A stretch of DNA of 31,052 bases from Planoprotostelium fungivorum. Its lineage: Eukaryota; Evosea; Variosea; Cavosteliida; Cavosteliaceae. The notes beneath the pieces are model-generated. The model was not told where the DNA came from, ran no database searches, and saw nothing but the letters and a program-made list of their open reading frames with translations. The translations under genes were made by a program, and so were the position numbers. Below, one piece after another: positions 20,829 through 31,052 of this stretch. Within the stretch, counting starts at the first letter, position 1; every line of letters starts with the position of its first letter. The stretch lies in the NCBI GenBank assembly GCA_003024175.1, contig MDYQ01000718.1:1-31052 (forward strand). Reading direction: 5' to 3'.

Positions 20829-20879
20829 CATCTTGAATGACGATGCACCATATGAACATGACCACTGTCCCTTCGCCCT

Positions 20880-22978
20880 TCACGTGACTTCTCCCTTTCC
20901 TTTCCTTCCCATCCTCGCTCTCTTCTTCTGTGCCATCTTCAGCTTGAGAGAGACCACGAGACACTCACCACTTTCTTCTTGTACTGACCCTCGAGGATTC
21001 GGTTCGCTTCCTTCTCCTTCCTCTCCTGCTCTTCCTGTTCCATGCGCTTTGACACTAAGGCGGCCAATTTGGTGCGGACATTGTTGTTGATTCGCATACG
21101 ATCCTTCAGTTGGTGTTGAAGTTTTCGTAGTTCCGAACAGATCTCATCGTCTTCCCTGTGGAGTGTATCGATCTGAAATCATCAGCTGTATGAAGGCTTC
21201 GTGTCACCCACATCGAGGTCCTCATCGTCCAACAGCCCGATACTTCTCAGTTCCAGTTTGATTCGGTCTTCCAAGGCCAGCATCCTTCCAAAGCTGTAGT
21301 CATAGGTGGGAGGAACGTGCAACGGTAGGTACTCGGATTCCGTGCTGAATGGACAGACATCTTTCGTCGTGTACCAGGTTGTACTCTGCACGCGTGCCGC
21401 CTACTCCTCTTTAATCTACGCCACTGAATGACAACTCACTTCATCATCCTCCCTCAAGATATGATCCAACGTGCTCCCTTGGTTCTCAGTCATCTCAAAG
21501 GATATCACCTGTCACCAGTCATTCTCGATCCAAAGGATGAAGTCAGGGTGATAAGAGGGCATTCATGGGAACGAGATGATAGAAGGTGATGCAGGTGTGG
21601 AGAAGAAGAAAACTTACCTTTTCGTCAATGAGGGCGGCCAGCAGCCTCTGAGTGACCTCACCACAAGAGATAATGGGTTTGGATGAATCGTTCTCCTGTT
21701 TGTTGGAGGGCATGATGTTGTCCTCTGCTGTTCTACCTAATGGTGGTATGTGGAATGCCGGATCCTCAGGGTCCATCTGTTTGATGTGAACGGAGGATGG
21801 AGTTTCTCTCTACCTGCTGTGGGGAGATGAAGCGAAGATCTTCCTCGGTGAAGTATGCAAAATAAGGCTCTGTCCGCCCAGAAGTTGTTCTTGGGTGGAT
21901 TGAGCAGTTCCGATGCTTTAAACAATAGATCTTCATCCTCCGAATCTTCCTCTTCGTCCGTGTAATCACTTTGATGTTCAGTTCTTCATCTCATCTTCAA
22001 CTTACTCTTTTCCCTTCTTCTTCTTATCGTTCTTCCCCTTTCGAAAGTTGGCACTCTTCTGTCTCTTTCCCTTTCCTGCGGATATGCTCTGATTCTTTTC
22101 GTCCACAGAGGATGCTCTGTTTCGTTTATTTCGTGCCCCCTTTTTGTCTGGGATCTTCCCTCTGCATCATCATTGTCAGATCCCTCCAAATAGAATATTC
22201 TCACCGCGATCCTTTCTTTCCGTCCGCTGATTCTGTGTCGTCAATATCCAGTATCTCATCTTCTGAACTGTTGTGTATATCCTCCTCCCTCACAGCTGGA
22301 TCTGATTTCATAAGCTCTTCATTCTTCTCCCTCTCACCTTTCTCTGAATCTGATGTAACCGGTGAATCCTATCATTTGTTCATCATTCAACTCGTCATCT
22401 TGTCCTCACCTCCGTTCGTTTGGTTGGTTTTTTGTTGGTGGTCTTCTTGCTTTGGCCCTTGTCCTTGGATTTTCCCTTTCTTGCAGGTGTCTTGGATATC
22501 ATTGGGCTTGGTACAGATTTACCAGAACCGTTGTGTGTGTTGTTCTCTCCATTGCTTGATATCCCTTCCACGCCTATTGCACCGGTTCTCCAATTCTCCA
22601 CCACATTCAGTTGTGCAGTCAGATTCAACTGATACTCCTTGAACGCCTTGCACATCGAGTCCATCTGTCATTTGTTTGTCTCTTCGATCAAACCCAACGG
22701 TAAATTGGAATTTGATTGATGCTTACCTCTCCCTTCAGGTTCTGTAAATCGCCATCTTTCCAAGAGTCTAACTGTTCTTGAGTGCACTGCAAGGCCTTTT
22801 GGAAGAGAGGTCCGATACCAGCGACAGACTGATCAGGGATTGGAAGAGAAGTAATCGTAGGTGCGTTGATAGTGCTGGTGGTTGCTGTTCCATGGCTTAT
22901 CGGTGTCGGTGAGATGAGGTTAGGATTCTTAATTTTGATCTTCAAAGAACCTTTCGAACCATCGTCGGGACCATTCAT
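20880..22978 (-). CDS. TADA3: Transcriptional adaptor 3 (ADA3/NGG1), SAGA complex subunit
   Basis: Bridges the Gcn5-Ada2 acetyltransferase module in SAGA-type complexes in the nucleus. It starts MNGPDDGSKGSLKIKIK at 22978. The N-terminal half is Ser/Lys/Glu-rich and disordered. ADA3 landmarks follow: NNFWA and YFAYFTEEDLRFISPQQ (family: FWASVEPYC..), FHIPPLGR, CGEVTQRLLAALIDEK, then YDYSFGRMLALEDRIKLELR and SIGLLDDEDLD. A C-terminal helical region (LRKLQHQLKDRMRINNNVRT, LAALVSKRMEQEEQERKE) ends in a basic tail, GRKGKGEVT. The N-terminal disordered part is longer than in the human protein, and at least seven short introns interrupt the gene. Stop TGA at 20882-20880. Identification rests on the central FWA/CGxxTQRLL/LExRI blocks and is good. 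Confidence 0.85.
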
Positions 22979-23108
22979 ATTGAATTATCCAACTCATAAA
23001 TCCGCCACACTGGTCCAACTGCTCTTGGCCGATGATGATGGATCACAACCACCTACGATATCATGACAGGTTGACGTTGTCAATTGTATTGCGGATTTAT
23101 TTTTCTAT

Positions 23109-24967
23109 TTAATGCAAAACAGCGGGAATGATTCTTCCGCACAGAGCGCCAACTGTGAGGCCCAGGACCAAGCTTGTGATCTGCCACCCATCAGATGGTC
23201 ACACATCGATCAGAAACACCATAATTGTTCCCGCTAACTCTTTCCGGTTCACCTCTACCTTCCCAGGTCCGATCATCATCAGCTTTGCTGTGGGTGAGTC
23301 AGCCCATCATTTTTCATTCATCAACAAGAGACCTCCATAAAATCCATTGGTGATGGCAAACAAGATGACAAAAGTGATCGGCCAACCATCGTGCCTTTTG
23401 AGGTGAGCTGCGCGGTGTCACCCATCACTCACTGAAATAATCTGGGCTTGACGCAGAGAAAGAGTAGGATGATGAATGCAGTTCGAGCAAATGTGCCTAC
23501 GTACGACATGTTGTCATTCCACCGATCAAGTATGCACTTTGGCGTTGATTTTCCAACAAAATCACCAATGTTGAAGCACGTCTGGAGTGAATCAGAATTG
23601 ACGCAAAGATACAGCGATAGTGAATGTCTATCTAGATAATGGATTGATGGGAAGACTATCGACCTTGATGAACAATTCTCACGATCAAGATGACAGGAAA
23701 CCAGTCCCATTGATCCCGTTGAGAGGGAATGATGGATACAAGCCCCGGGAAAAGGAATAAGGTTACAAAATAGTTATAGAGAACTGAAAGAGCGGGTAGA
23801 TAGATCTGTTTCAGTACAGTAATGAATTCACTCATTGTACGACCTGAATCAATCAGGACCGATGACGGAAGTACCTCAATCAGTATGAGAGGAGAGCCTC
23901 ACTTTGTCGATGCGTTCGAATCTGAGATGAGATGAATAGGATCCATCGGTGGACATCTCACCTTTTCAGAAGCCAGACGACGCATGATGTACTGAGATTG
24001 CAATGACCTGCGAAGACGCCAGAAAGTGATCATACATATCACCATGAATAGGGCAGAGAACACGAAGTAAAGGATGGCACTCTGACGCAGGCCATCAGCA
24101 GTGTCGGGGAGTGCACCTTTGGTGATCAACCTGACCAAGGATATGATCAGTCCTGTAGCCCCCGATCTGATCTTGTCACAAGAGTTCTAATGTTTGATAT
24201 CTCATCACCCTGAGACTAAGGCTTGTGTTGCCTCTGGAGGATATACTCCCGCTAAACCATACAGAGCTCCTTGGGCGATCTTTGATGTGTCATATAATGG
24301 GTCTCCTTTTCATCTCACCGCATCAATCAGACCAAACATGGCCGCTGCCGCCATAGTGATACCAAATCCCACAGATTTGGCTGTGCTGTCATCAACAAAC
24401 GGTATGAAAAAGAAGGTGAGGCCAAATACTGCAAATCCACCGTAAATCTGCACTACACTGAGGTGCAATCATAGAATAGATTTACCCTCCAGGAGTATTT
24501 TCCAGTGATGTTGGCAAGAGAGAGTATGAGCAACACAATGAGATTGGGCACCCTATCTCAATTGAATCATTCCAAATGAGACGAATCATCTCGTAGTATG
24601 TATACGCACATATATGCTACTGACAGATTGAACTCGAAATTATAGCCGGGAAACAACAGCTCAAAGTAATCCTATCTGTAGTAAATAAGACGTTTACCTC
24701 GCTGCCATACCACAGCTGTCAACATAGATATCCACGGTGCCTAACATTGTAAACATGGTCCGAAATCATTCGATCTCACCAGACATCCTGCACCTAACAC
24801 AAAGAAAGAAATATACACTATGTGATACTGTGTCTTTGAGGTTGAATGGAGTCATGCACCCTCACCTTGTCGCAGGGGTATGATTCATCATCACAGAGCG
24901 AATCGTGCGTTTCGATGTATACATTCTCTTCTAGCTCTACAGGTGTCCATACAGAAGAGTTGGACAT
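23109..24967 (-). CDS. Equilibrative nucleoside transporter (SLC29/ENT family)
   Basis: Polytopic carrier of nucleosides/nucleobases, about 450 residues and some eleven membrane segments. The first exon (MSNSSVWTPVELEENVYIET, start at 24967) joins across an intron to YHIVYISFFVLGAGCL and then APWISMLTA, the ENT N-terminal signature (G.G.LxPWNxFxTA), though with I in place of the usual N after PW. Later landmarks: FGLIDA plus IAQGALYGLAGVYPPEAT QALVSG, the most diagnostic ENT block; ISLVRLITKG; SAILYFVFSALFMVICMITF; the NIGDFVGKS motif; YVGTFARTAFIILLFLC; ITNGFYGGLL; and ELAGTIMVFLIDV. The protein ends GRIIPAVLH at the TAA 23111-23109, with AATAAA at 23101-23096. The start is divergent from APC2 by 90 bp. 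Many short introns; a few joins (23640-23900, 24480-24700) are approximate. Substrate cannot be told. Confidence 0.85.
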
Positions 24968-25057
24968 GCCCAAAAGCAAGATCGCCTGTCAATTCGCGCA
25001 TGGTAATTTGATCTACAATGCGCTCGTTTGGCGCCAAATTGTGCAGTTCAATGGACG
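24968..25057. promoter_or_regulatory. 90-bp divergent promoter, nucleoside transporter / APC2
   Basis: The two start codons face away from each other with only 90 bp between them, so any core promoter is shared or overlaps the coding starts. The segment contains the E2F palindrome at 25027-25038 and a second partial match, ATTCGCGC, near 24996. Confidence 0.55.
25027..25038 (+). promoter_or_regulatory. Palindromic E2F site upstream of APC2
   Basis: TTTGGCGCCAAA is the perfect palindromic E2F/DP consensus. It lies 19 bases upstream of the proposed APC2 ATG (25058), so it is close to or within the transcription start. Regulation by E2F is inferred from the match and from the cell-cycle function of the gene. 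Confidence 0.65.
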
Positions 25058-27998
25058 ATGGGGATCACCGAGCTGAATCCTGAATTGTACGAGTTTTTCA
25101 CATATGCAGATCAGTTCGTTCTATCTCAACAGGAGGTGAGTCATTGTGTAGTATGTATATGAGGCCATCTGATCTGAAGCAGGAGGTTGTGGACGTGCAA
25201 TGGAATCTATTGAAAGATTACACAGAAAGTATACTGAATTGCACGAATCCTTCTCACAGTGAGTCGGTCACCATTCAATTTGAATGATACTTACCATTCG
25301 CAGCTGAGGAGCAAGTTCGTGTCGCTTTGGGGGTTCTCTTCTCTTGCAAAATGTCTTCAAGCGTAGTAGAATACTTACACGGTGACGTATTGTCATTGCT
25401 CAGTGAATGAGACGAAGCAGAGAGGACGAAAGTGGGATTGAAGAAGACATTCAACAACCTCTTGAGTCTTCTGAACATATCAGACATTCACAAGATACGT
25501 GAATCTTACGATCAGCTCAACCACTTGAATCAGATCTCCAAACAAGTCATGGATGTCAGAAGATTGTTATCTGCTGTACAAGAAGAATTCCGCATTCGGT
25601 GAGAAATAGACGTCGATTACGTTTTAATATTGAGTGTGAACAGCGGATTGCAGACTGAGATCAATGCCTTGTGTCAGATTATCCTCTCAAAGGACGTCAG
25701 ATTGAGGAATGTGATCCATCACTGCCTGAACGACCACTTTGTACAGTACAACAACAGTATCGACAACATGGATGAGTCTGTGAATGACGATGGAATGATT
25801 CGTATCGAGGAGATCTGTGGTTGCCTCAGCTCACTCAATCTGTTGGAATCGTTCGAGGATATCATTTCCACCATCTTATTCAACCAAATTCGAAAGAAAA
25901 TCAACCATGTGAGAGGAAGAACATCATGAAGATAAATGATAAATGCATTAGGTATGCAAAGGACAGTACGAAGAAGAGACTTTTAGTTTAGTGATGGAGT
26001 GGATAGAGAAGGTAGCATTCACATGGTTATCCAGGATAGAACAATCGATCATATGTGATTCTCCAGAGCATAAGTCTGTCTTCACACACTGGAGGTCTCG
26101 TCTGGACTTTTTCTCCTTTGAGTACTACGTGAATCTCAGGTAGTTTCTTTGTTGATGGATTGCTCTGATGTATTCACAGAACTACCGAGCTGTTTGATAT
26201 GATTGTACAATTTCCCGATACAGTTGGTGCATTGCGCGATCTGAGGAGGTGTTTCGATCGTTTTTGTCTGATTTGACCAGTTTAGATGTTTGCTTCGCAC
26301 AGGACAGCATCCAAGAGTGATTTCTGAATTGAAGAAAGTGTGGGTATCGATCCATCTGGAACCAGAATAATGATGCACAGACTACAACAGCGGTTATTGC
26401 ACCCAGGAGCAAACACCAATGATATCATCTCCACCTTCATCAACATCAACAAGTCCATGCGTCTTCTGGATTCAAATGGAGTGACCTTAGAGCAAGTCAG
26501 CGAAGCTGTGAAGTCTTACATCAGAAGTCGGGAGGATGCCATGAGGTGTATTGTGACCAGCTGCATAGAGGTACATCTATTTCCAATTTTACATCTAACT
26601 GAATAAGGACACCACAAGCGAGTTGTACCAAGAGTTGATGTCCGTTTCGGATGAGACAGTTTCGAACGACAGCAAGTCACAAGGTGTGAAGCGCAGATTA
26701 CAGCCGTGTGACAGATATAGGGAGAACAATCTATGGAGACGGTAGTGTAGACGGGGACGACACATATGAAGAGTCACATACATGGCACCCTGACTCCACC
26801 TATGTTTCATTCTCTGATATCCAATCACAGAGGAATGTCAATCTGATAGGTGAATTTGCTCTTCTTGACAGATGATGACGTCTGCAGGCTCTTTAGTGGA
26901 TATCTGGGACAATATAGACCCGTTTGTCTTGGAGTACAAACAGATGCTGGCTGAGAAGTTGATGGCATGCGAAGATTATGACATTGATCAACATGTACGT
27001 AGATTGTACGTACATCATCTTATCATCACAGGTCAAAACGCTGGAACTTCTAAAGTTGAGATTTGGAGAAGGTCAATTGCACAACTGTGAGATCATGATC
27101 AAGGATATAGCAGATTCAAAGAGGGTTTACAACCATTACAGTCGAGAGATGGTGAGGGGAATGTCACAAACAATGATGACAAGATCAGGAGACAGAGGAT
27201 GTCTGTGATATGCAATCCAGCATCATCTCACACTTGTTCTGGCCAAATATTAAAGATGAGAAGTGCAAATTTCCATCAGAGATTCAGAAGTAAGGATTGA
27301 AACAACGAGAGAATGACTGAAGCATACAGAAAGCGAGACGACTATCTTCAATCTTATCAGAAACTCAGGCCATTACGAGATCTGGAATGGAAGGACAGCG
27401 CAGGATGCATCAAGCTACAGCTTGATTTTGAAGACGGGAGAAGTATTGAATTCAGTGTTTCACCAATTCTGGCTGCTATAGTATATTCATTTCAAGAGAC
27501 AGGTTAGTTGATGTCTCCCACAACTTCTAAAGAAATTACACAGATACTTGGAATATCAATGACTTATCAACCTTACTGGAAATGCAATTAGATCTACTGA
27601 AGAAAAAGTTGATGTACTGGGTTAACAACGGTGTACTGAAAGAAATCGCAACAAATGTGTATCAGGTAAGTGAGGATAGAAGGAAAGAAGGCCAAAGAAA
27701 ACAGATAGTGGAATATGCATCAGATAAATATTCAATGGGAGGGGCAGCAGAAGACGAAGATGAAGGGGATGATAATCAAGCACAAATGGCACAACAATGC
27801 ATAGTAGTAGAGAATTATATCTGCAATGGTATGCTACGCACCTTTCCCTCTCTTCCACTAGAAAGAATCCATGTTATGCTGGCTTCCTTTGTAGATGACT
27901 ACTCTTTATCAGCTACTCAACTCTCTGATTTGATGTGTAAGATGATCAAAGAGGAGAAAATAGAAGGAGGCCCTTCATCGTACAGCTTGAAGAAATGA
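25058..27998 (+). CDS. APC2: Anaphase-promoting complex subunit 2 (cullin-like APC2)
   Basis: Cullin-type scaffold of the APC/C ubiquitin ligase that binds the RING subunit APC11 and drives mitotic exit. It starts MGITELNPELYEFFTYADQF. N-terminal cullin repeats continue through NNLLSLLNISDIHKIRESYD, DIISTILFNQIRKKINH and FFSFEYYVNLR. The APC2-specific block RLLHPGANTNDIISTFININ...MRLLDSN, ...VKSYIRSREDAMRCIV leads into the cullin-homology region: VKTLELLKLRFGEGQLHNCE, IMIKDIADSKRVYNHY, LFWPNIKDEKCKFP, ILAAIVYSFQETDTWNINDL, LKKKLMYWVNNGVLKE. The C-terminal winged helix ends LERIHVMLASFVDDYSL...SSYSLKK at 27998. Length near 800 residues, as in animals. Numerous short introns; joins near 25410-25440 and 26700-26880 are unresolved. 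Confidence 0.92.
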
Positions 27999-28009
27999 TG
28001 ATAAATCTG

Positions 28010-28660
28010 AGCTGCATTTTTATCTTGGTGTAGAGAGCTGTGCAGATTTTCCTTTTTTCCAATCATGTATGATTGTTGTCCCACAGCCACAGTGTGGGTT
28101 TTCGTTCCAAAGTTGATCTGCACTAACAGTCTCTGTCAATTGATGATGAAATCAGGTGCAACGTGATCTCGAACGCATTTTCCTTCTCTTTTTCTTGACG
28201 CTTCACTAGCGCTCTCCCTGGAACAGGCATCTGTGGACAGGATGTGCTTCATGTTAGACTCTCGTCACATATGCCACAGATATTCCGTCACCTGCCCTGA
28301 AGTCATGTAAATTTGACGTGGGGTGTCAAATTGTGCAGCTTCTCAGACTCATCTTGGGTGCCTTCTTCACTTCTGGTGGCTTGGACTGGCTTGATCTTCT
28401 TCCAATATTCTTGCCACTCGTCATTAGTTCTGTGTCCTCCTTTGATCTTGCACTTGTGCTTCCTGCTCAAGATTAGATGTGACTCTTGAAAAGAGATTGT
28501 TGAATAGGATGAGTGTATCACTCTGTTTTCCTGTGTTGCTCAGCACTTTGAATGACAGTGAACGCAGCTCCTCAAAATCCCTCTCTATTTCTATAGAATG
28601 GCCTGACCAACTTGTTTGATGGAGATTAATTCTGACAAGTGGCAATCGATCATCGCTCAA
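28010..28660 (-). CDS. Possible uncharacterised spliced gene
   Basis: I do not recognise this product. On the minus strand an open stretch reads RDFEELRSLSFKVLSNTGKQ...NNLFSRVTSNLEQEAQ. It shifts frame into NDEWQEYWKKIKPVQATRSE, then a possible exon MPVPGRALVKRQEKEKENAF and another, INFGTKTHTVAVGQQSYMIG. The amino-acid texture is protein-like and GT-AG introns could connect the pieces, but I could not find one consistent frame or a secure start. The last piece would reach antisense into the end of APC2. A degenerate gene or a pseudogene is equally possible. Confidence 0.25.
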
Positions 28661-28682
28661 AATGGAAGATGTGATACAATAA

Positions 28683-28740
28683 GATGTGATATGATGAGAT
28701 ATGATGAGATATGATGCGATGTGAGGCGATGTGATGTGAT
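28683..28740. repeat. ATGATGAGAT-type decamer tandem repeat
   Basis: About six imperfect 10-bp units (gatatgatga, decaying to gatgtgatgc and gatgtgaggc). It marks the transition from gene-dense to AT-rich, gene-poor sequence. Confidence 0.8.
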
Positions 28741-28870
28741 ACAATGTTGATATGATTGTCTAATCATTTTGGATGATTTCGAAATCATGTAATGTCCAAA
28801 TCATGAATTACGTCATATAATTTGAGTAATCTCAACAGAATATGCTTGTGGTGAAGGATAGTCGGTCAAC

Positions 28871-29178
28871 ATGCACCACATGAGCACATCAGATCAAGGA
28901 AAGTGGAAAGAAGAAGACGAAAACAGTTGTAGACAAATATCAATTCCATTCCAAAGTCAAAAATTTCAAGTTAAGAACGAGTTTTCTAAGATTGAAACTT
29001 CGCTGCAATTTCACAAACTTTTTTTTGACTATGAGTACTTTCTACCAAATGTGACGTCAGTTTGCTTATATCTCTATTCATATGCCAGATATAAGCTCAT
29101 TTAAAATTATCAAAATCCCCCCTACAGGCATTGGAGTTCTATATTAGATTGGTATTTCTGGGACATGGTAATCATTAA
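28871..29178 (+). CDS. Possible small hypothetical protein
   Basis: The ORF from 28871 (MHHMSTSDQGKWKEEDE...) reads to HKLFFDYEYFLPN. A GTGACG...CCCCCCTACAG intron (about 29052-29128) could then join it to ALEFYIRLVFLGHGNH and a stop at 29176-29178. The alternative splice frame leads to a proline-rich stretch ending at 29347. No family is recognised, codon usage is AT-rich, and the reading may be spurious. Confidence 0.22.
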
Positions 29179-29554
29179 AGCACCAATGGCCCCTCCTCCT
29201 GACTCTAATCATCCTTACTTACCTCCTCATCACCCCAAACTGCCTCGTCCTGCACCTTCTTGTCCCAATCCGTATCGTCCCAGACCCTTGCCACATAATC
29301 CTTCCCCTTATCGAGTCACCCATCACGCTTGCCAAGGCTGGTGTTGAGCATCCTAGATAAAATCCTCACTCAAAACGTTCATCTCTCGTCTCCAGATCCT
29401 TTCTGCCAGGGCGTCAGGGCTGGCTGGGCTGTTTGTCGATTTTTGTTTTCAGAATTCGCATCTGCAAACCGCACTGGAGACTGCAAAAAAATAGAGGTGA
29501 AATCACAAAGTCATCCATTCCACACAGATAGAGAGTTACATGTTCAGATTTGAT
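29179..29554. other. Gene-poor stretch with proline-coding patch
   Basis: The plus strand has a cytosine-rich patch (29190-29310) that reads as PxxP-rich peptide (KLPRPAPSCPNPYRPRPLP) in one frame. No start, exon partner or homologue is apparent. The remainder is AT-rich sequence without recognisable features. Confidence 0.35.
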
Positions 29555-30025
29555 TTAGCGTCCTGCCTTTTCTGACGTGCAATGATGGTGCTTCTCAGTT
29601 TGGTCCAATTGATCATATCTCTCATTGAACGCTCGGATTACAATCATTTGTTTTCTGATAAACTCAATCTTATTTTCCAATTCCTTTTGCGTCTCTTCCA
29701 GCTGAACCTCCAAAGACATTGTCTTGTTTTTGCATTCTATTTGTAACCTTTTCATTTCTGCCTTGTGCTCTTTCTCTTTCTCTTCTATCAAATCCTGTAA
29801 CCTTTCTTCATATTTCTTGTTGTTCACCTTCATACACTGTTTCTTGTTATTGTATGATGCTAGCTCCTTCTCAAATAATCCCTTTAGATTATCAGATTCT
29901 TCATTCAGTTCACACTTCTTGTCTCTGATCTTTGTATTCTGTATCCTGAGCTTTAAGTGGTCTACAATGCTTTGTGGAAGCTGAGAGACTATATCATTGT
30001 ATGCAGAGCTCCACCATTGGGCCAT
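29555..30025 (-). CDS. Coiled-coil ORF, possibly of a mobile or integrated element
   Basis: An intronless ORF of 156 residues starting MAQWWSSAYNDIVSQLPQSI. After about 30 residues it is an almost continuous predicted coiled coil (Lys/Glu-rich, heptads such as YEERLQDLIEEKEKEHKAEM), with a His-rich end (EKHHHCTSEK). It is AT-richer than the genes to the left and has no short introns. It lies just downstream, on the same strand, of the ORF ending at 30257. I recognise no family. A structural or accessory protein of an element is a guess. Confidence 0.42.
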   Translation of the reverse strand: MAQWWSSAYNDIVSQLPQSIVDHLKLRIQNTKIRDKKCELNEESDNLKGLFEKELASYNNKKQCMKVNNKKYEERLQDLIEEKEKEHKAEMKRLQIECKNKTMSLEVQLEETQKELENKIEFIRKQMIVIRAFNERYDQLDQTEKHHHCTSEKAGR

Positions 30026-30256
30026 ATTAAAATGTAGTAATCAGGTAATACAATAGTAAATATAGTAATTTGGAAGAGTAAATTAATAGTAAATGAACAG
30101 TAATAATTGTAAAAATAGTAAGTTTGAAATGGTGTATTATAGCGAATTTATGGTAAATATAGTAAAAATTTGGTGTTTTTTGCTCTTTGAATACATAAAA
30201 AAAGAAGATTTACCTGTTTTACTATGTTTTACTATGTTTTACTCTGAACTTCTAGT
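30026..30256. repeat. AT-rich spacer with ATAGTAAA / TTTACTAT repeats
   Basis: Between the two right-edge ORFs. The left part (about 30036-30170) repeats ATAGTAA many times. The right part has a 10-bp tandem ttttactatg, two copies plus a partial (30217-30244). Because TTTACTAT is the reverse complement of ATAGTAAA, the two halves form a loose inverted repeat. It could hold the promoter of the downstream ORF or a terminator. Confidence 0.7.
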
Positions 30257-31052
30257 TTATTCATCTGTAATATCCCCTGAGTTCTCTGCAGCCTGCAGAA
30301 TTCTCCTCCTGATTCTGTTCCTTGCATCTGGACCATTCTCCTTCTTCACCAATCTACTTATAGTGCTGAGATACTTTGTTTCAGCTGATATCTCATCAAG
30401 GTAATCCTTGAAATCTGCAGGGTTCCTACTCACATACACTCTGATACCCTCAGGTAAATGTTGAATCTTCATCCCAGGAGGTGGTCTCAGGACTGCTGCT
30501 CTGTTTGTATGACCAGCATTCAATTCTTTCTCATATGCTGAGTTTCTCAATCCACTATATGGTACAATCTTAAACTGTTCATATTTAGCATCTGGATCAT
30601 CATACTGTTCAACACATTTTTGAAACACCTCAGGAGGTGTATGTTTTGCCACACATCCCAAGAATTGCTTTTTAGGTTTATTCATCAGCCAACTTACCTG
30701 CCTAGTAAGATCATTAGCTTTGTATTTGCTGCCAGATACTTGTTGTATGCTTGTTGCATCATCCCATGATCCTGATCCAGAATTGCTTGAAACTGCACTA
30801 AGCTACTTAAAATTGAAAATTATCAGTAGAGATATTTATTTATTAATAAAGTTGGTGAGCCGATCAACCCAAAGATCATCATCTGTGCTATCACAAGATA
30901 GATTATGATAAACATCATATCTCTGTGCATCAACTGCAGACATCCAATTGAGTGCTACAGCATCTTTGATTGACACTTGTGCATGAGTACTAAGGATTCT
31001 TTTGAATGGTTTGGGTCCTTGAGGAATTAGTAATCAGCAGTGCTCATGAATG
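30257..31052 (-). CDS. Uncharacterised protein, partial at right edge
   Basis: A long open frame from about 30774 down to the TAA at 30259-30257 reads LSAVSSNSGSGSWDDATSIQ..., LTRQVSWLMNKPKKQFLGC, ...HTPPEVFQKCVEQYDD, LNAGHTNRAAVLRPPPG, GIRVYVSRNPADFKDYLDE and RNRIRRRILQAAENSG. It stays open upstream of the internal Met at 30685. A further segment, FKRILSTHAQVSIKDAVALN...DVYHNLSCDSTDDDLW (about 30860-31020), may be an upstream exon joined across an AT-rich intron. The C-terminal basic stretch RNRIRRR could bind nucleic acid. No family recognised. AT-rich codon use differs from the genes to the left, hinting at a mobile or foreign origin. Confidence 0.45.

Noticed and set aside
24846-25076. 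Plus-strand ORF starting at 24846 as the APC2 5' exon
   Set aside because: The minus strand here encodes the first exon of the nucleoside transporter, which joins in frame to its signature. APC2 reads naturally from 25058.
29165-29347. Proline-rich protein on the plus strand
   Set aside because: No start context, exon partners or homology; one C-rich patch in a gene-poor stretch is not enough.

Overview
This is a gene-dense nuclear segment of a eukaryote. Genes lie on both strands, are cut by many short GT-AG introns (about 30-60 nt), and are spaced by only tens to a few hundred bases. The gene set includes a motile-cilium protein (DRC7), a SID-1 family membrane protein, a pyruvate decarboxylase and a Csm1/Pcs1-like chromosome protein. 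That mix fits a free-living flagellate or amoeboflagellate protist, and I think an amoebozoan of protostelid type is plausible. This is inference from gene content only. All exon joins below were read by eye.

Left third (1-8840): the 5' part of a mitochondrial succinyl-CoA:3-oxoacid CoA-transferase (-, cut by the window edge); a Csm1/Pcs1-like chromosome-segregation protein (-); a C-4 methylsterol oxidase (+); an arginyl-tRNA synthetase (-) ending tail to tail with the oxidase; and a SID-1 transmembrane family protein (+). A 143-bp near-perfect duplication flanking a single N at 4149 looks like an unmerged contig join.

Middle (8955-20793): a BRE1-type H2B ubiquitin ligase (+), pyruvate decarboxylase (-), the nexin-dynein regulatory complex protein DRC7 (-), and a long plus-strand gene that appears to fuse an AAK1/Ark-type protein kinase to a SMAP-type ArfGAP domain and a clathrin/AP-2-motif tail. 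The fusion is the most unusual architecture in the window.

Right third (20880-31052): the SAGA subunit ADA3 (-), an equilibrative nucleoside transporter (-) and APC2 (+), the last two sharing a 90-bp divergent promoter. From about 28 kb the sequence is AT-richer, and only small, unrecognised ORFs and simple repeats are visible. At the right edge, two minus-strand ORFs of foreign-looking composition may belong to a mobile or integrated element.

Gene relationships: most neighbours are functionally unrelated. However, the two cell-cycle genes (Csm1-like and APC2) each carry a perfect E2F-consensus dodecamer just upstream of the start codon, while the other promoters I scanned do not. Several genes have AATAAA overlapping or directly following the stop codon, which implies very short 3' UTRs.
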